Below the pieces are notes generated by a model. The model ran no database searches, was not told where the DNA came from, and saw only the letters and a program-made list of their open reading frames with translations. A program made the translations under genes and the position numbers. From Allorhizobium ampelinum S4 (GTDB lineage Bacteria; Pseudomonadota; Alphaproteobacteria; Rhizobiales; Rhizobiaceae), in assembly GCF_000016285.1 (NCBI RefSeq), contig NC_011981.1, positions 1 through 64,000 of the forward strand: 64,000 bases of DNA, read 5' to 3'. This document shows positions 28,572 through 37,604 of the stretch, piece after piece. Numbering within the stretch: position 1 is the stretch's first letter; each line of letters starts with the position of its first letter.

Positions 28572-30185
28572 TTATTTGGCCACGCGGTACATGTCTTTGG
28601 CGTACCAGTTGCCCATCACGCTTTTTTCAGGGTAACCCCGAACATCCGGCTTCAGCATCATCACGTTGGAATATTGATAGATCGGCGCATGGGGCGCATC
28701 TACCGCCAGAATTTCCTCGGCCTTGGTGTAAAGCGGCTGCGGATCGGCTGCGGTCTTTGCTTCTTTCAACAGCTTGTCATAGGCCGGATTGGAATATTTG
28801 ACATAGTTGTTGCCGGAGGCGGATGTGAAGACATCCAGATAGGTCGAAGCCTCATTGTAATCACCGCACCATGCATAGCGCGACACTTCAAAATCCTGAT
28901 GGTTCAGCTTATCGGTCAGAACCTTCCATTCCATATTGGTCAAGGTGAGGTTGACGCCAACTTTCTTCCAGAACTGTGATACGGCAATGGCAATCTTCTT
29001 GTGGCCTTCATCCGTGTTGTAGCTCAGTGTCAGGTTGAGCGGATGGTCAGGGCTATAGCCAGCTTCTTTCAGAAGCGCGACCGCTTTGTCGTCCCGCTCT
29101 TTCTGGGTCATATGCGCGGCAGCAATATCCGGCATCTTGAAACCAGCGGTGGCCCAATGCACCCAGTTATAAGCCGGTTTCTGGCCGCCCTGGAGAATGT
29201 TGTTGACGATCACATCGCGGTTGATGGCGTAGGACAGAGCCTGCCGCACGCGGACATCTTTCAGGGCTGCCGGTCCCTTTTCAGAGACATTGAAGAGGTA
29301 GGTATAGGTGCAGGACCTTGGTGTGGATTTCGCCTGATCCGGATAATCCTTCTTCATGCGCGGATACTGACCGGTAGGAATACCGACTTCATCAAGTTCC
29401 CCGGCAAGATAACGGGTCATGGCCTGATTGCCATCGTTGATAATCAGAGCTGTGACCGTGTCGAGCACGGTATTGGCGTTGTTCCAATAGTTCGGGTTGC
29501 GCTTCATCACCAGCTTTTCGCCGGGAACATGCTCGGTCAAAACATAGGCGCCGTTGCCAACCAGATTGCCCGGCTTGGTCCAGTCGTCGCCGAACTTATC
29601 GATCACCGATTTCTTGACCGGGGACATCGAGGCATTCACCGTCATCTTCACGAAGTAAGGAATGGGTGCGATCAGCTTGACCTGAAATGTATGGTCATCC
29701 ACGGCCTTCACGCCCAGCTCCTGCGGCGGCTTCTTGCCGCCAATGATGTCTGTGGTGTTTTCCACCTGCATCATTTCAAGATAGGAGGCATATTCAGAGG
29801 CTGTCTTGGGATCGGCCAGCCGTTGCCAAGCGTAAACAAAATCGCCTGCGGTGACGGGCGTGCCATCGGACCATTTTGCCTCGGGCCGCAGATGGAATGT
29901 GTAGAGCATCTTATCGCTCGATACATCGTAGCTTGATGCTGCGCCGGGAACCAGATTGCCCTGCGTATCCTCATTCATCAGAGTTTCAAACAGATTGCGA
30001 AGAGCGTCAGACCCATCCGTGTCTGCATTTAATTGCGGGTCCAGCGTCTTGAAAGAATCCAGTACCCTATAGGTATAAGTCTGGTTTGCTGCTAGCTTCT
30101 CGCCATTCTTCGTGCCGGCGTCAGCATAGGAAAGACTGGAAAATGAAAAGGCCAGACAGGTTGTCAGCAAAAGAAGTTTTCTCAA
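28572..30185 (-). CDS. oppA: Oligopeptide ABC transporter substrate-binding protein (OppA-like)
   Basis: This 537-residue periplasmic protein has a clear signal peptide (MRKLLLLTTCLAFSFSSLSYADA) and the family 5 blocks LDPQLNADTDGSDALRNLFE, WSDGTPVTAGDFVYAWQRL and DVRVRQALSYAINRD, which place it with OppA/MppA-type peptide receptors. It is the first gene of a complete oppABCDF operon. The peptide specificity cannot be read from sequence. A TetR regulator is divergently encoded. Confidence 0.95.
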   Translation of the reverse strand: MRKLLLLTTCLAFSFSSLSYADAGTKNGEKLAANQTYTYRVLDSFKTLDPQLNADTDGSDALRNLFETLMNEDTQGNLVPGAASSYDVSSDKMLYTFHLRPEAKWSDGTPVTAGDFVYAWQRLADPKTASEYASYLEMMQVENTTDIIGGKKPPQELGVKAVDDHTFQVKLIAPIPYFVKMTVNASMSPVKKSVIDKFGDDWTKPGNLVGNGAYVLTEHVPGEKLVMKRNPNYWNNANTVLDTVTALIINDGNQAMTRYLAGELDEVGIPTGQYPRMKKDYPDQAKSTPRSCTYTYLFNVSEKGPAALKDVRVRQALSYAINRDVIVNNILQGGQKPAYNWVHWATAGFKMPDIAAAHMTQKERDDKAVALLKEAGYSPDHPLNLTLSYNTDEGHKKIAIAVSQFWKKVGVNLTLTNMEWKVLTDKLNHQDFEVSRYAWCGDYNEASTYLDVFTSASGNNYVKYSNPAYDKLLKEAKTAADPQPLYTKAEEILAVDAPHAPIYQYSNVMMLKPDVRGYPEKSVMGNWYAKDMYRVAK

Positions 30186-30493
30186 TTTTGTTCCCCTTTT
30201 TTGTTTGTCGATGAAGGCAAGGCAGAGCAGAAATATATGGACTTGCCTTTCACACGATTGTTTTCATTCGATTTATAGTACGTTTAACGCTGCGCCCAAT
30301 TTACTTTAGAAACATCTTTTAAGATGATATTCCTACGGATTACAGGGGATTGTTGCGACGTGTACGAAGGTGTATGCATCGCAAAAGTTGCGCTATCGCC
30401 GCATGTATTTCTCCGGAAAGTCTTTCCACCTGCGACAGAAAGAAGGCGTTCATATAATCCGAATGATTATCCGGTTTTTTCCTTTGCGCAAGA

Positions 30494-30507
30494 CGGATAT
30501 TTATCCG
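30494..30507. promoter_or_regulatory. Inverted repeat upstream of the tetR gene
   Basis: CGGATA and TATCCG arms separated by TT lie 38 bp before the regulator start. A further TTATCCGG copy is at about 30467-30474. The oppA-tetR gap is AT-rich and must contain both promoters. The repeat is a plausible TetR-family operator. Confidence 0.4.
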
Positions 30508-30545
30508 ATGTATGATTGCAGGTGAGTGATGACGGGGGTAACGGT

Positions 30546-31193
30546 ATGGCAGAGGTAGGGAATACGGGCACCAAACGGAGGCCGGTTCAGGCAAGATCAC
30601 AAAAAATGAAGATGGCGATTATGGAATCGACCCATGCCGTGATGCGTGAACAGGGTGTGCGCGCCGTGACCACCAATGCCGTTTCTGCCCATTCTGGTAT
30701 TAAGGTCGGCTCGATTTATGACTACTTCCCCAACAAGGAAGCCATTATTGCCGAAATCTATGAGGAAAAGTTGGCGCAGGTGCGGGCTTTTCTGGAAGCC
30801 GGATCAGAAAAAATCGAGGCAGATGACTGGCAGATCCAATTGGCTGCACTTATTCGTGAGACATGGGTTTACCAGCTGTCGATCGGGCTGGACCGCACCA
30901 TTGTTGATGCTGCTTATTATTATGAGACCCTGTTTCCCATTGCCCAGCAGCATGCAAGGTTGGTTGCCTCAAACTACGTGGAGCTGTTGTCCCATCTTGG
31001 CTCAACCTGGTCGCATGAGCAACTTTTTGATCTGGGTATCAGCCTTTACACGCTCGTCAACGCCAATTGGAGTTATTGGCGTTTGACAGGCACGGATGAT
31101 CAAATCGCGATCGAGCGACAGATCGTGTTGACGATCACGCTGATCACGCCCACCCTGACAGCCTCGGCAAGCTCTCATAGCCCAGCGTGTTGA
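30546..31193 (+). CDS. TetR/AcrR-family transcriptional regulator
   Basis: The 215-residue protein has the N-terminal TetR helix-turn-helix at about residues 15-65 (MESTHAVMREQGVRAVTTNA, then GSIYDYFPNKEAI, the conserved YYHF-like recognition block) and a helical ligand-binding C-terminus. It is divergent from the opp operon, which it probably controls. Its 3' end abuts the inverted-repeat copy B, so the last few codons may be a junction product. Confidence 0.92.
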   Translation: MAEVGNTGTKRRPVQARSQKMKMAIMESTHAVMREQGVRAVTTNAVSAHSGIKVGSIYDYFPNKEAIIAEIYEEKLAQVRAFLEAGSEKIEADDWQIQLAALIRETWVYQLSIGLDRTIVDAAYYYETLFPIAQQHARLVASNYVELLSHLGSTWSHEQLFDLGISLYTLVNANWSYWRLTGTDDQIAIERQIVLTITLITPTLTASASSHSPAC

Positions 31194-31339
31194 TTTTCGC
31201 TTAGAAATGAGCCGTATTTCCACTTGGGCCTGATCCGGTCTGCCACTAGTAGTGATTTGAAAGGATTGATCAGTTCAACGTAAGTTCTGGCTCAGTGCAT
31301 AACGACAAACGTGATTAATTTAGCGCGGAAATCAACAGC
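31187..31339 (-). repeat. 153-bp inverted-repeat copy B
   Basis: The reverse complement of this segment aligns without gaps to 9258-9410. On the minus strand it encodes VADRIRPKWKYGSFLSE, a diverged version of the N-terminus of the truncated gene at 9348. At its right end it overlaps the first 18 bases of the methylase-like remnant, and at its left end it stops at the tetR 3' end. The two copies flank all of the metabolic genes. Confidence 0.85.
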
Positions 31340-31669
31340 GAGCGTTTCGGCAAGGACGGTTATCGCTACGACACGCTGCTGCAACGTACAGGTGGCGATT
31401 ACGAGATCGACTTGTCCGTGACCACGACGCCGATTGGCGCGATCTCCCGGCTCGAACATGCTCTCGGCGGGTTTGAACATGAGCGCGAGAACTATCGCAA
31501 TCGGCTCGCCGATGCGAAACGTCGCCTCGCCTCCTACACACCGCGTCTGGGGGAAAGCTTCTCATTCCAAGCCGAGCTCGAACTCAAGCTGGGCCAACTG
31601 GACGAGATCGAGAGGGATCTGGCGGCAACCGCCGACGAACCAGAGGAGGATCGCCAGGAAGCCGCGTAA
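31322..31669 (+). pseudogene. 3' remnant of a large plasmid DNA methylase/helicase-like gene
   Basis: An open frame from 31322 with no usable start (an in-frame TAA lies just upstream) encodes about 115 residues. They include FGKDGYRYDTLLQRTGGDYE, ISRLEHALGGFEHERENY and SFSFQAELELKLGQLDEIER. This matches my memory of the extreme C-terminus of the very large methylase/helicase-type proteins found on rhizobial plasmids. Everything upstream is missing and replaced by repeat copy B, so it is a truncated leftover. Confidence 0.6.
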
Positions 31670-31789
31670 ACAGCGGCATTTCCACCGTCACTTGAAACGC
31701 GATCGGGTCATACACATCTACCGGTCATCACGCGTTTCGACGGTTTCATGCAGTGGCGATTGCCGCGCGTTCGAAGCTGTCCGGGTTGG

Positions 31790-31829
31790 AAGGGCGCTCC
31801 CCAAGAGGGTCGAGCGCCCTTTCGCTTTT
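31790..31829 (+). terminator. Factor-independent terminator
   Basis: AAGGGCGCTC (31790-31799) and GAGCGCCCTT (31812-31821) form a perfect 10-bp stem followed by TCGCTTTT. It lies between the methylase remnant and the convergent ATP-binding gene and may serve both directions. Confidence 0.75.
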
Positions 31830-33282
31830 AAACTGCCCAGTAGGGCACGTATCGCGCATTTCTCTTTCCTTGGTCGGGATCGGCCGGTGCAATCCGCCCG
31901 AGCTTGATCGACTCGGCAATTATGGCGGAGACGGCCTGATAGTCCTCTGGGGCCAGCGAGAAGCGTTCTCGCAGGGTCGCGTTGCTCATGTAGTCGTGGG
32001 TCAACCATCGAAGAACGCAATGGAAAAAGCAGGCCCGCATCTTCTCTGCTTTTGACATCTGGGCAAATGCACGCGGAGCGAACAAAACCACCCGCATCGA
32101 GTTTTCAGAGGAAATGAAATCTGGCGCGGGCAGGTGATCAGCTTCTATTTCGATCAGCGTCTTGTCCAGACCGCCGCCACGCTCCTCACAAAGACCGAAT
32201 GCGCGCATTGTCGATGCGAGTTTTTCATTGCGCGAGCGTCTCTCGTCAAGAATTCGGTCTGTGGCTATCAGTGAGTTTCCAGGATTGGTTACCTCGATAC
32301 GGTTTTCGTAGATCTCGACAACCGGGCCGACGCCGCCGACTATGAAGTCCTGGTGGATCATGGCATTGGCAATCACCTCGCGGATTGCTGTTTCCGGGAA
32401 GTGCGGCACCATGCGCCGGACGCCATTGATGTATCGTTCTTCCTTGGGCAGACGTTCCATTAGGAACCTCATCATCCCAGTGAAGCCAACTGCATAGCCT
32501 TTTTTACCTTCCTGCTCGAAATCCGATTTGGATTTGTCGCGTCCGATATATTTGATAATGCGTACTGCCTTACCGGCAATGGACGGAAACAGCGTGACAT
32601 CGCGCGCAAGCATGATCGCGCCAAGATTGGTGATGTCGTAGCGCCCTTCCAGGTTATCCAGCAGGAATCCATACTCAATCATTTTTCGAATAATTTCGTC
32701 CGGATTTTTCGGGCGGGGATCGCCTGTCAACTCGAAGAGGGGTTCGGGATCGAGTTGGGCGAATATGTCATCGGCGGTGGCGTTCGAAACAGCGACTGCA
32801 CTCTCGAAGCGCCGACGGCCAGTTGCAATCCAAAGAGATCTCTCGTGTTCGGGAAAATCGGAGAGTTTCTTTTTGTTTTCTCCAATTCGGATGAATTCCG
32901 CATCGCTGAATTTGACCGGCCGCTCATAGGATGGCTCGATGGCTATGAGGGAATAAGTCAGCCCGTCACATTCGACATCCACGACATCGAGCATGATCCT
33001 CGGTTCAATCATGCGGCTAAGCCAATTGGTAAAGTCTTCGTTGCCATGCTTGAGTTGCTGCAGGCGCAGGTCGGTACCGACCCGTTCCCTCGTTTTGTCC
33101 CGAATGCCGAAGACCATAAATGCGCGGTCACGCCCTGCTAGCATTGCGGCATTTGCAAGCGCTGAGACGTATTCCCCGATCTCACGTGGATCCTTGTTGT
33201 TGACCTTGAATTCGAGCCATGTGCTTTCGTTCGGTTCCTGCAGCAGGCGGTCGAGCAGGGCGCAGGGATTGTGGATCGGCAT
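31828..33282 (-). CDS. AlbA_2 (Schlafen-like) and HATPase_c_4 domain protein
   Basis: The 484-residue protein starts with an AlbA_2/divergent AAA_4 domain (residues about 15-150, with STWLEFKVNN and VFGIRDKTRERVGTD) that in relatives binds nucleic acid. It then has a C-terminal ATPase-like region (FPETAIREVIANAMIHQDF, with GGGLDKTLIEIE) and a winged-helix-like end (YMSNATLRERFSLAPEDYQ). Such proteins are annotated as putative transcriptional regulators or ATP-binding proteins and often occur in mobile or defence-rich regions. The exact role is unknown. It stands alone beside a decayed methylase-like gene. Confidence 0.8.
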   Translation of the reverse strand: MPIHNPCALLDRLLQEPNESTWLEFKVNNKDPREIGEYVSALANAAMLAGRDRAFMVFGIRDKTRERVGTDLRLQQLKHGNEDFTNWLSRMIEPRIMLDVVDVECDGLTYSLIAIEPSYERPVKFSDAEFIRIGENKKKLSDFPEHERSLWIATGRRRFESAVAVSNATADDIFAQLDPEPLFELTGDPRPKNPDEIIRKMIEYGFLLDNLEGRYDITNLGAIMLARDVTLFPSIAGKAVRIIKYIGRDKSKSDFEQEGKKGYAVGFTGMMRFLMERLPKEERYINGVRRMVPHFPETAIREVIANAMIHQDFIVGGVGPVVEIYENRIEVTNPGNSLIATDRILDERRSRNEKLASTMRAFGLCEERGGGLDKTLIEIEADHLPAPDFISSENSMRVVLFAPRAFAQMSKAEKMRACFFHCVLRWLTHDYMSNATLRERFSLAPEDYQAVSAIIAESIKLGRIAPADPDQGKRNARYVPYWAV

Positions 33283-33779
33283 TCATGATCTCCTTTTATC
33301 CCCCTTATATCAGATTCGATGCGTTTCGTCCTCGTGCCGACGATTTCGCTTAGGGAAATGTTGAACAAAAACAGCGGCATCTGACCGGCGCAAATTGCCA
33401 AGTTTTTATCTAGGTTTTGTCTGAAGGGCAGTCTGGACTGAATACCCAACTCGGGTCTCACAGTGGATTTTTATATCCCCTTTTTGTCGGAATCGACACA
33501 CACAACAAGCTTCCAGCTTAAAAAAGTGAAATTAAAACAAAGATTTGGAGGGGAGAATGATGAGGGCCTTATATCAGAACCCCTTCGCAGGTCGACCCAA
33601 CGGCTGCCGGTTCCCTCAATCGCGCCGGTCGCCGAGACCGGGCCAGCTTGCCTCGCAAGCCAGGTCTGCTCCGGCGCAATTGCAGCCGCCGGCCCGTCCT
33701 GCGGTTCGGGAGATGTCTTCGAAAAGAAGATGAGGAGGCAAGGACAGTCCGTCCGCCCGAAGCTCAAGAGGTCATTCCC
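33283..33779. other. Promoter region and GC-rich leader of the ParB-like gene
   Basis: The first half (33283-33545) is AT-richer and must hold promoters for both neighbours. From about 33580 the sequence turns GC-rich and contains hairpin-forming stretches (CGGTC and GACCG near 33626-33640, then GCTTGCCTCGCAAGC at 33648-33662). A similar long leader precedes the genes at 36925 and 39858. No convincing open frame is present. Confidence 0.45.
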
Positions 33780-35495
33780 ATGCAGTTGATTACAGCCGAT
33801 CCGCGCAGTCTGAAGGACAATCCCGACCGGTCGCGCCAGTCGAAATCCTCACCACAGTCCGACGCGCTATTGTGCGCATCGATCAGGGCTATCGGTGTCG
33901 TGCAGCCACCGATCGTCAAACTCGATCCGGAGGGCGGCAACAGTTACATCATCGTCTTCGGCCATCGACGTGCAGCACAAGCCATCGCCGCGGATCTCGT
34001 GGAAATCCCGCTGCTGCTGGCAGATCCCTCCGACGATCTCGGCGCCATGCAGTCTTTTGCCGAAAACATCGCCCGCGAACCGCTGAATCCGGTCGATCAA
34101 TGGTGCGCCATCGAGCGGCTGGTAGCTCTCGGATGGACCGAGGAGTCGATCGCCATGGCGCTGGCACTTCCGAGCCGGCAGATCCGCAAGCTGCGGTTTC
34201 TGGCCAATATCCTGCCCGCGATGCTCGACCAGATGGCGCGCGGTGACATGCCGAACGAGCAGCAACTGCGCACAATCGCCGCCGCCGGACAGGATGAGCA
34301 GGCCGAGGTGTGGAAGAAGTACAAGCCGAAGAAGCAGGACCCGCAGGTTTCGTGGTGGGAGGTTGCCCGCGCACTGACCACGACCCGGATGCTCGCCAAA
34401 CATGCAAGCTTCGGCGACGATCTGGCACAGGCTTACGGCATCACCTGGGTCGAGGACCTGTTTGCTCCCGCCGATGAGGACAGCCGCTATACCACCGACG
34501 TCGAGGCGTTTCTCGGGGCGCAGCAGGAGTGGCTGGCCAACAATCTGCCCAAGCGCGGTTCGGTCATCGAGGCCAATGAATACGGCCAGGCCAAGCTGCC
34601 TGCCAAAGCGCAACAGGTCTACGGCAAGCCGGGCAAGGGTGACCTGACCGGATGGTACATCAACGCGCGAGACGGCTCGGTTCAGTCGGTTGCCTACCGC
34701 ATGCCCGAGGCTAAGAAGCCCAAGCTGGTCAAGGATCTCGATGGTGTCGAAACCATCGTCGAGGAGGTTGAGACGCCGAAAGTGCGGCCCGATGTGACCC
34801 AGAAGGGTCTCGACATGATCGGCGACTTGCGGACGGACGCTCTGCACGAGGCGCTCGCGCGTGCACCGATCGAGGACGACACGTTGATGGCTTTGCTCAT
34901 TCTCGCCTTCACCGGCATGAATGTCACGGTTGCCAGCGGTGCATCGGACAATCCCTATGGTCATGCGAAATGCGGCCCGCATGCTGCTAGGCTGATTGGC
35001 GAGGACGGCAAGCTGTCCTTCGATCGTGAGACACTGCTGCAGGCTGCGCGCTCGGTCCTGGTCGAAGTCCTGTCTCTTCGGCGTAATCGCTCCGATAGCG
35101 GCCTGATCGCGCGTATTGCCGGCGACGCCATCGGGGCTGATCAATTCCTGCCAAATATGGCAACCGAAGACTTCCTTTCATGCCTTTCACGCACTGCGCT
35201 GGAGACGACCGCAGAAACGGCGGGCGTGCCCGGTCGGATCAAGGTGAAGGATACCCGCGCGGCTCTGGTCGAGCATTTTGCCGAGGACAAGCTGGTGCAT
35301 CCGGCAGCGCTGCTCGCGCCTTCCACGGACGACGTGCGGTCCTGGGCTGGACGTTTTGCCAGCGTCGATAGCGGATCGGAGGATGTCCGCGACGATCTCG
35401 ATGCGCTCGAAGATCAGCTTTCGGGTGGTGACCTGGTTGACCATTCCGCCGTCGAGGAAGAGGCCGGCGAGGGTTTCCGCGAGGCCGCCGAATAG
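33780..35495 (+). CDS. ParB/RepB/Spo0J-like N-terminal domain protein
   Basis: The 571-residue protein begins with a ParB-type domain (residues 1-120; box VFGHRRAAQA at 59-68 and FAENIAREPLNPVDQW) and an HTH-like stretch around TEESIAMALALPSRQIRKL. The long C-terminal half is of unknown function. Large ParB-like proteins of this type are common on rhizobial plasmids in a cluster with DUF736, DUF7007 and similar genes, separate from the true partition protein RepB, and may be nucleases or DNA-binding regulators. The ATG at 33780 follows a long leader. A longer frame begins at 33648. Confidence 0.85.
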   Translation: MQLITADPRSLKDNPDRSRQSKSSPQSDALLCASIRAIGVVQPPIVKLDPEGGNSYIIVFGHRRAAQAIAADLVEIPLLLADPSDDLGAMQSFAENIAREPLNPVDQWCAIERLVALGWTEESIAMALALPSRQIRKLRFLANILPAMLDQMARGDMPNEQQLRTIAAAGQDEQAEVWKKYKPKKQDPQVSWWEVARALTTTRMLAKHASFGDDLAQAYGITWVEDLFAPADEDSRYTTDVEAFLGAQQEWLANNLPKRGSVIEANEYGQAKLPAKAQQVYGKPGKGDLTGWYINARDGSVQSVAYRMPEAKKPKLVKDLDGVETIVEEVETPKVRPDVTQKGLDMIGDLRTDALHEALARAPIEDDTLMALLILAFTGMNVTVASGASDNPYGHAKCGPHAARLIGEDGKLSFDRETLLQAARSVLVEVLSLRRNRSDSGLIARIAGDAIGADQFLPNMATEDFLSCLSRTALETTAETAGVPGRIKVKDTRAALVEHFAEDKLVHPAALLAPSTDDVRSWAGRFASVDSGSEDVRDDLDALEDQLSGGDLVDHSAVEEEAGEGFREAAE

Positions 35496-35518
35496 CACAA
35501 GGCACAAGGATCTGAACC

Positions 35519-35549
35519 AACGCCGCTGGCTGATGCCGGCGGCGTTTTT
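35519..35549 (+). terminator. Terminator after the ParB-like gene
   Basis: AACGCCGC and GCGGCGTT form an 8-bp stem followed directly by TTT. It sits 23 bp behind the ParB-like gene, so the following DUF7007 gene probably depends on read-through or its own promoter. Confidence 0.75.
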
Positions 35550-35576
35550 GTTTCCAGCAATCAGAAGGAGTTTGTC

Positions 35577-36239
35577 ATGGCAGAGATCCATGATGACATG
35601 GCTGAAGATACGGCCGCAGAAAAAGCGGCGCATGAGGCCGAGCTACGGACATTGAAGCGGCCGACGATACCAGCGGGAGCCTCGACACCATGGGGCAGGG
35701 CGCAGGTTTCGCGGCAATTCGCCGACGGGATCATTCTGCATTCTACCGCCAGTCACGGCGGTTTCCATCTGGCCGAGAAAGCCAATTCGGCCGTCCATGC
35801 TCTCTTCCGGAATGACGGCGAATTTTATGAGGAGGATTGTGAATGGGCGAAGGTCGCCCATGCTTTCCCGCATCTATTCACCGCCTATGAACGTCGGGTG
35901 GCCGATCGGACGCTTCGAGACTATTTCCCTGATGCCTACGAGCGCGTCATGGGTGTCATACTGAACGGCAGTCAGTCTCACGTGCGGGACGCCCAAGATT
36001 TCGAAAAGCGACATCGCCACGACTGGGTGGTCATCGCAGCCCTGAATTCCGATCACCAGCCAGGTCTCGTCGAGTGTCTCGCGACTTTGGGTGGGATCCG
36101 AGGCGAGGTCGGCGAACGACGGTTTATGGTTCCACGCTCCGACTACGTGATCGGCCGACATGGCTTCGTCATCGATCCAGCCAAGCACGAGCCATATGAT
36201 GGCCCGTCCAGCTTTGTGACCTGGGCGGCGCGGCGATGA
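35577..36239 (+). CDS. DUF7007-type plasmid protein
   Basis: This 220-residue hypothetical protein has Trp- and His-rich blocks (TPWGRAQVSRQFADGIILHS, then SHGGFHLAEKAN and DCEWAKVAHAFP) that I associate with the DUF7007 family on rhizobial plasmids. No catalytic motif is evident. A clear AAGGAG site precedes the start. The stop overlaps the next small frame by ATGA. Confidence 0.75.
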   Translation: MAEIHDDMAEDTAAEKAAHEAELRTLKRPTIPAGASTPWGRAQVSRQFADGIILHSTASHGGFHLAEKANSAVHALFRNDGEFYEEDCEWAKVAHAFPHLFTAYERRVADRTLRDYFPDAYERVMGVILNGSQSHVRDAQDFEKRHRHDWVVIAALNSDHQPGLVECLATLGGIRGEVGERRFMVPRSDYVIGRHGFVIDPAKHEPYDGPSSFVTWAARR

Positions 36240-36472
36240 CGGTCGCGCCTAGCGACAGTGACCTTCCGGAAAATCAGGTGATCGATTTCATCGAGCTTTA
36301 TCGCAGGATCTGGGCACGGCAGCAGGATTGCCGCTCCCGGCGGGCAGAGCGGACGACGCGAACGAAGGCGCGGTGGAAATGCAAGCACCGCATGGCCGCG
36401 TTCCGATCACGGCACGTAGATCAACCGAGCCGGGTGAGAGCGAAAAGTCTGTCCAAGTCGAGGGCGCGGTGA
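36236..36472 (+). CDS. Small hypothetical protein coupled to the DUF7007 gene
   Basis: A 78-codon frame starts in the DUF7007 stop codon (ATGA), a sign of translational coupling. The first 30 residues (MTVAPSDSDLPENQVIDFIE and on) look protein-like, but the rest is dominated by Arg and Ser as expected of a shifted frame. It may therefore be a short real peptide or the start of a frameshifted gene. No family was recognised. Confidence 0.4.
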   Translation: MTVAPSDSDLPENQVIDFIELYRRIWARQQDCRSRRAERTTRTKARWKCKHRMAAFRSRHVDQPSRVRAKSLSKSRAR

Positions 36473-36924
36473 CGCTTCGATCGAAGGCGGAAGCCAAGGC
36501 AAGGGGCAACTCGCTTGCACTGGAGTGTGGTGTGGTCGAGATTTGTCGGGCCCCTTGTGAATGACGCGGCGGTGCCAAGGTCGGATCGCCATGGCGATTG
36601 CATCATGCTGTCGTGGACCAGATTGTCGGCCGGCACAGCACCTCGGTTTTGCTGCGGTCTGACATGGGCGCGTCCCGGTCAAAGGCCGCTGGCGCGCCGC
36701 GTTGCGGCAGGATCCTCGCCTCGTCGCAAGGCAGGTCCGCGTCTGTCGCAGCCCGCAAGTGCGGGCAGCACCATCCGCAAACCATCCTCGCTCCTCCTGG
36801 CGATGCCCTGACCTTGGGCCGGGCCGCTGGTGCCCATGTCCTTTTGCCCGCACCCAAGGGGCTGAGCCGGACGACGACCGGCACCCCGGGCTTCGCTGAA
36901 ACATCGCTCGTAAAGGATCCGATC
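36473..36924. other. GC-rich structured leader upstream of the gene at 36925
   Basis: No supported gene lies here. GCGGTCT (36654-36660) and AGGCCGC (36683-36689) can form a stem with one G-U pair. The leader upstream of DUF736 has the related stem GCGGTCT/AGACCGC in the same relative place, also followed by a GCCTCG-type element. This looks like a shared untranslated leader rather than chance, but the alignment was by eye. Confidence 0.4.
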
Positions 36925-37509
36925 ATGGCACCGCTCAACCGCTCCACCCAGAAGAACCGTCCGGTAAAATCCCAGCGCGCCACCACCCTCGAAATGGTCA
37001 GGCACGCCTGCCCCGACGCGACCCAGGCGCTGCGCATCTCCGAAAGCTTCGGCCTTGCCCTCATCGACAGCGACGGGATCCGCGACCTGCACCGCGGCCA
37101 GTTGATCGAAAGCGCCGATGCGCTGAAGGACGGCCTCGCCGAAAAGGCCATGCAGATCCACATGCAGCGCATCGTTGGCTCCTTCGTCGGCTCCGCCTAC
37201 GGCGCGGGGCAATTCTACAGCCGCGCGGTAACCGAAGCCCGCGATCTCACCACGAAGCTCTCCAACGATACCAGAGACGAGGACCTCGACGGCCCGGTCG
37301 GCTTCGACAGCCGCGCCCAGCGAAAGCGCGAGTTCGCAGCCGACATGGGACTGCAGGCCCATGTGCTTCGCATGGCAGCCGAAGGCGCCGTCTCGGCTTA
37401 CGAGGACATCACCGGCGAAACCTGGAAGCCCTACGAGCGTACGGTCGAGCAGCCCGCCAACTCAGTCGACCAAAAGGCCGCAACGGCCCAGATGGCAGCA
37501 TTCGAATAG
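36925..37509 (+). CDS. Conserved hypothetical plasmid protein
   Basis: The 194-residue protein (MAPLNRSTQKNRPVKSQRAT at the start) has no recognised domain. It is mostly helical by composition, with a basic N-terminus and a central block GSFVGSAYGAGQFYSRAVTE. The ATG at 36925 follows AAAGGATC, a usable ribosome-binding site. It sits in the housekeeping cluster and is followed by a strong hairpin. Confidence 0.7.
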   Translation: MAPLNRSTQKNRPVKSQRATTLEMVRHACPDATQALRISESFGLALIDSDGIRDLHRGQLIESADALKDGLAEKAMQIHMQRIVGSFVGSAYGAGQFYSRAVTEARDLTTKLSNDTRDEDLDGPVGFDSRAQRKREFAADMGLQAHVLRMAAEGAVSAYEDITGETWKPYERTVEQPANSVDQKAATAQMAAFE

Positions 37510-37516
37510 GACGATC

Positions 37517-37534
37517 GCGGGGCTTCGGCCCCGC
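37517..37534 (+). terminator. UUCG-loop hairpin terminator
   Basis: GCGGGGC, loop TTCG, GCCCCGC is a perfect 7-bp stem with a stable tetraloop 7 bp after the stop of the preceding gene. It lacks a long T-run, but position and stability support a terminator. Confidence 0.65.
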
Positions 37535-37604
37535 CTGAGGCCTCATTTAGGAAAATCATAAATGGGTAAATGCGCCGTAGGGTCCGAGCGCCCTCTTTCT
37601 CCGG

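Noticed and set aside
31412..31669. Independent small gene of 85 codons
   Set aside because: The same frame continues upstream to 31322 with protein-like sequence, so this is the tail of a truncated larger gene, not a gene of its own.
36598..36924. N-terminal extension of the protein at 36925
   Set aside because: The extension is Arg/Ser/Pro-rich, lacks a good start, and falls in a leader region. The ATG at 36925 has a proper ribosome-binding site.
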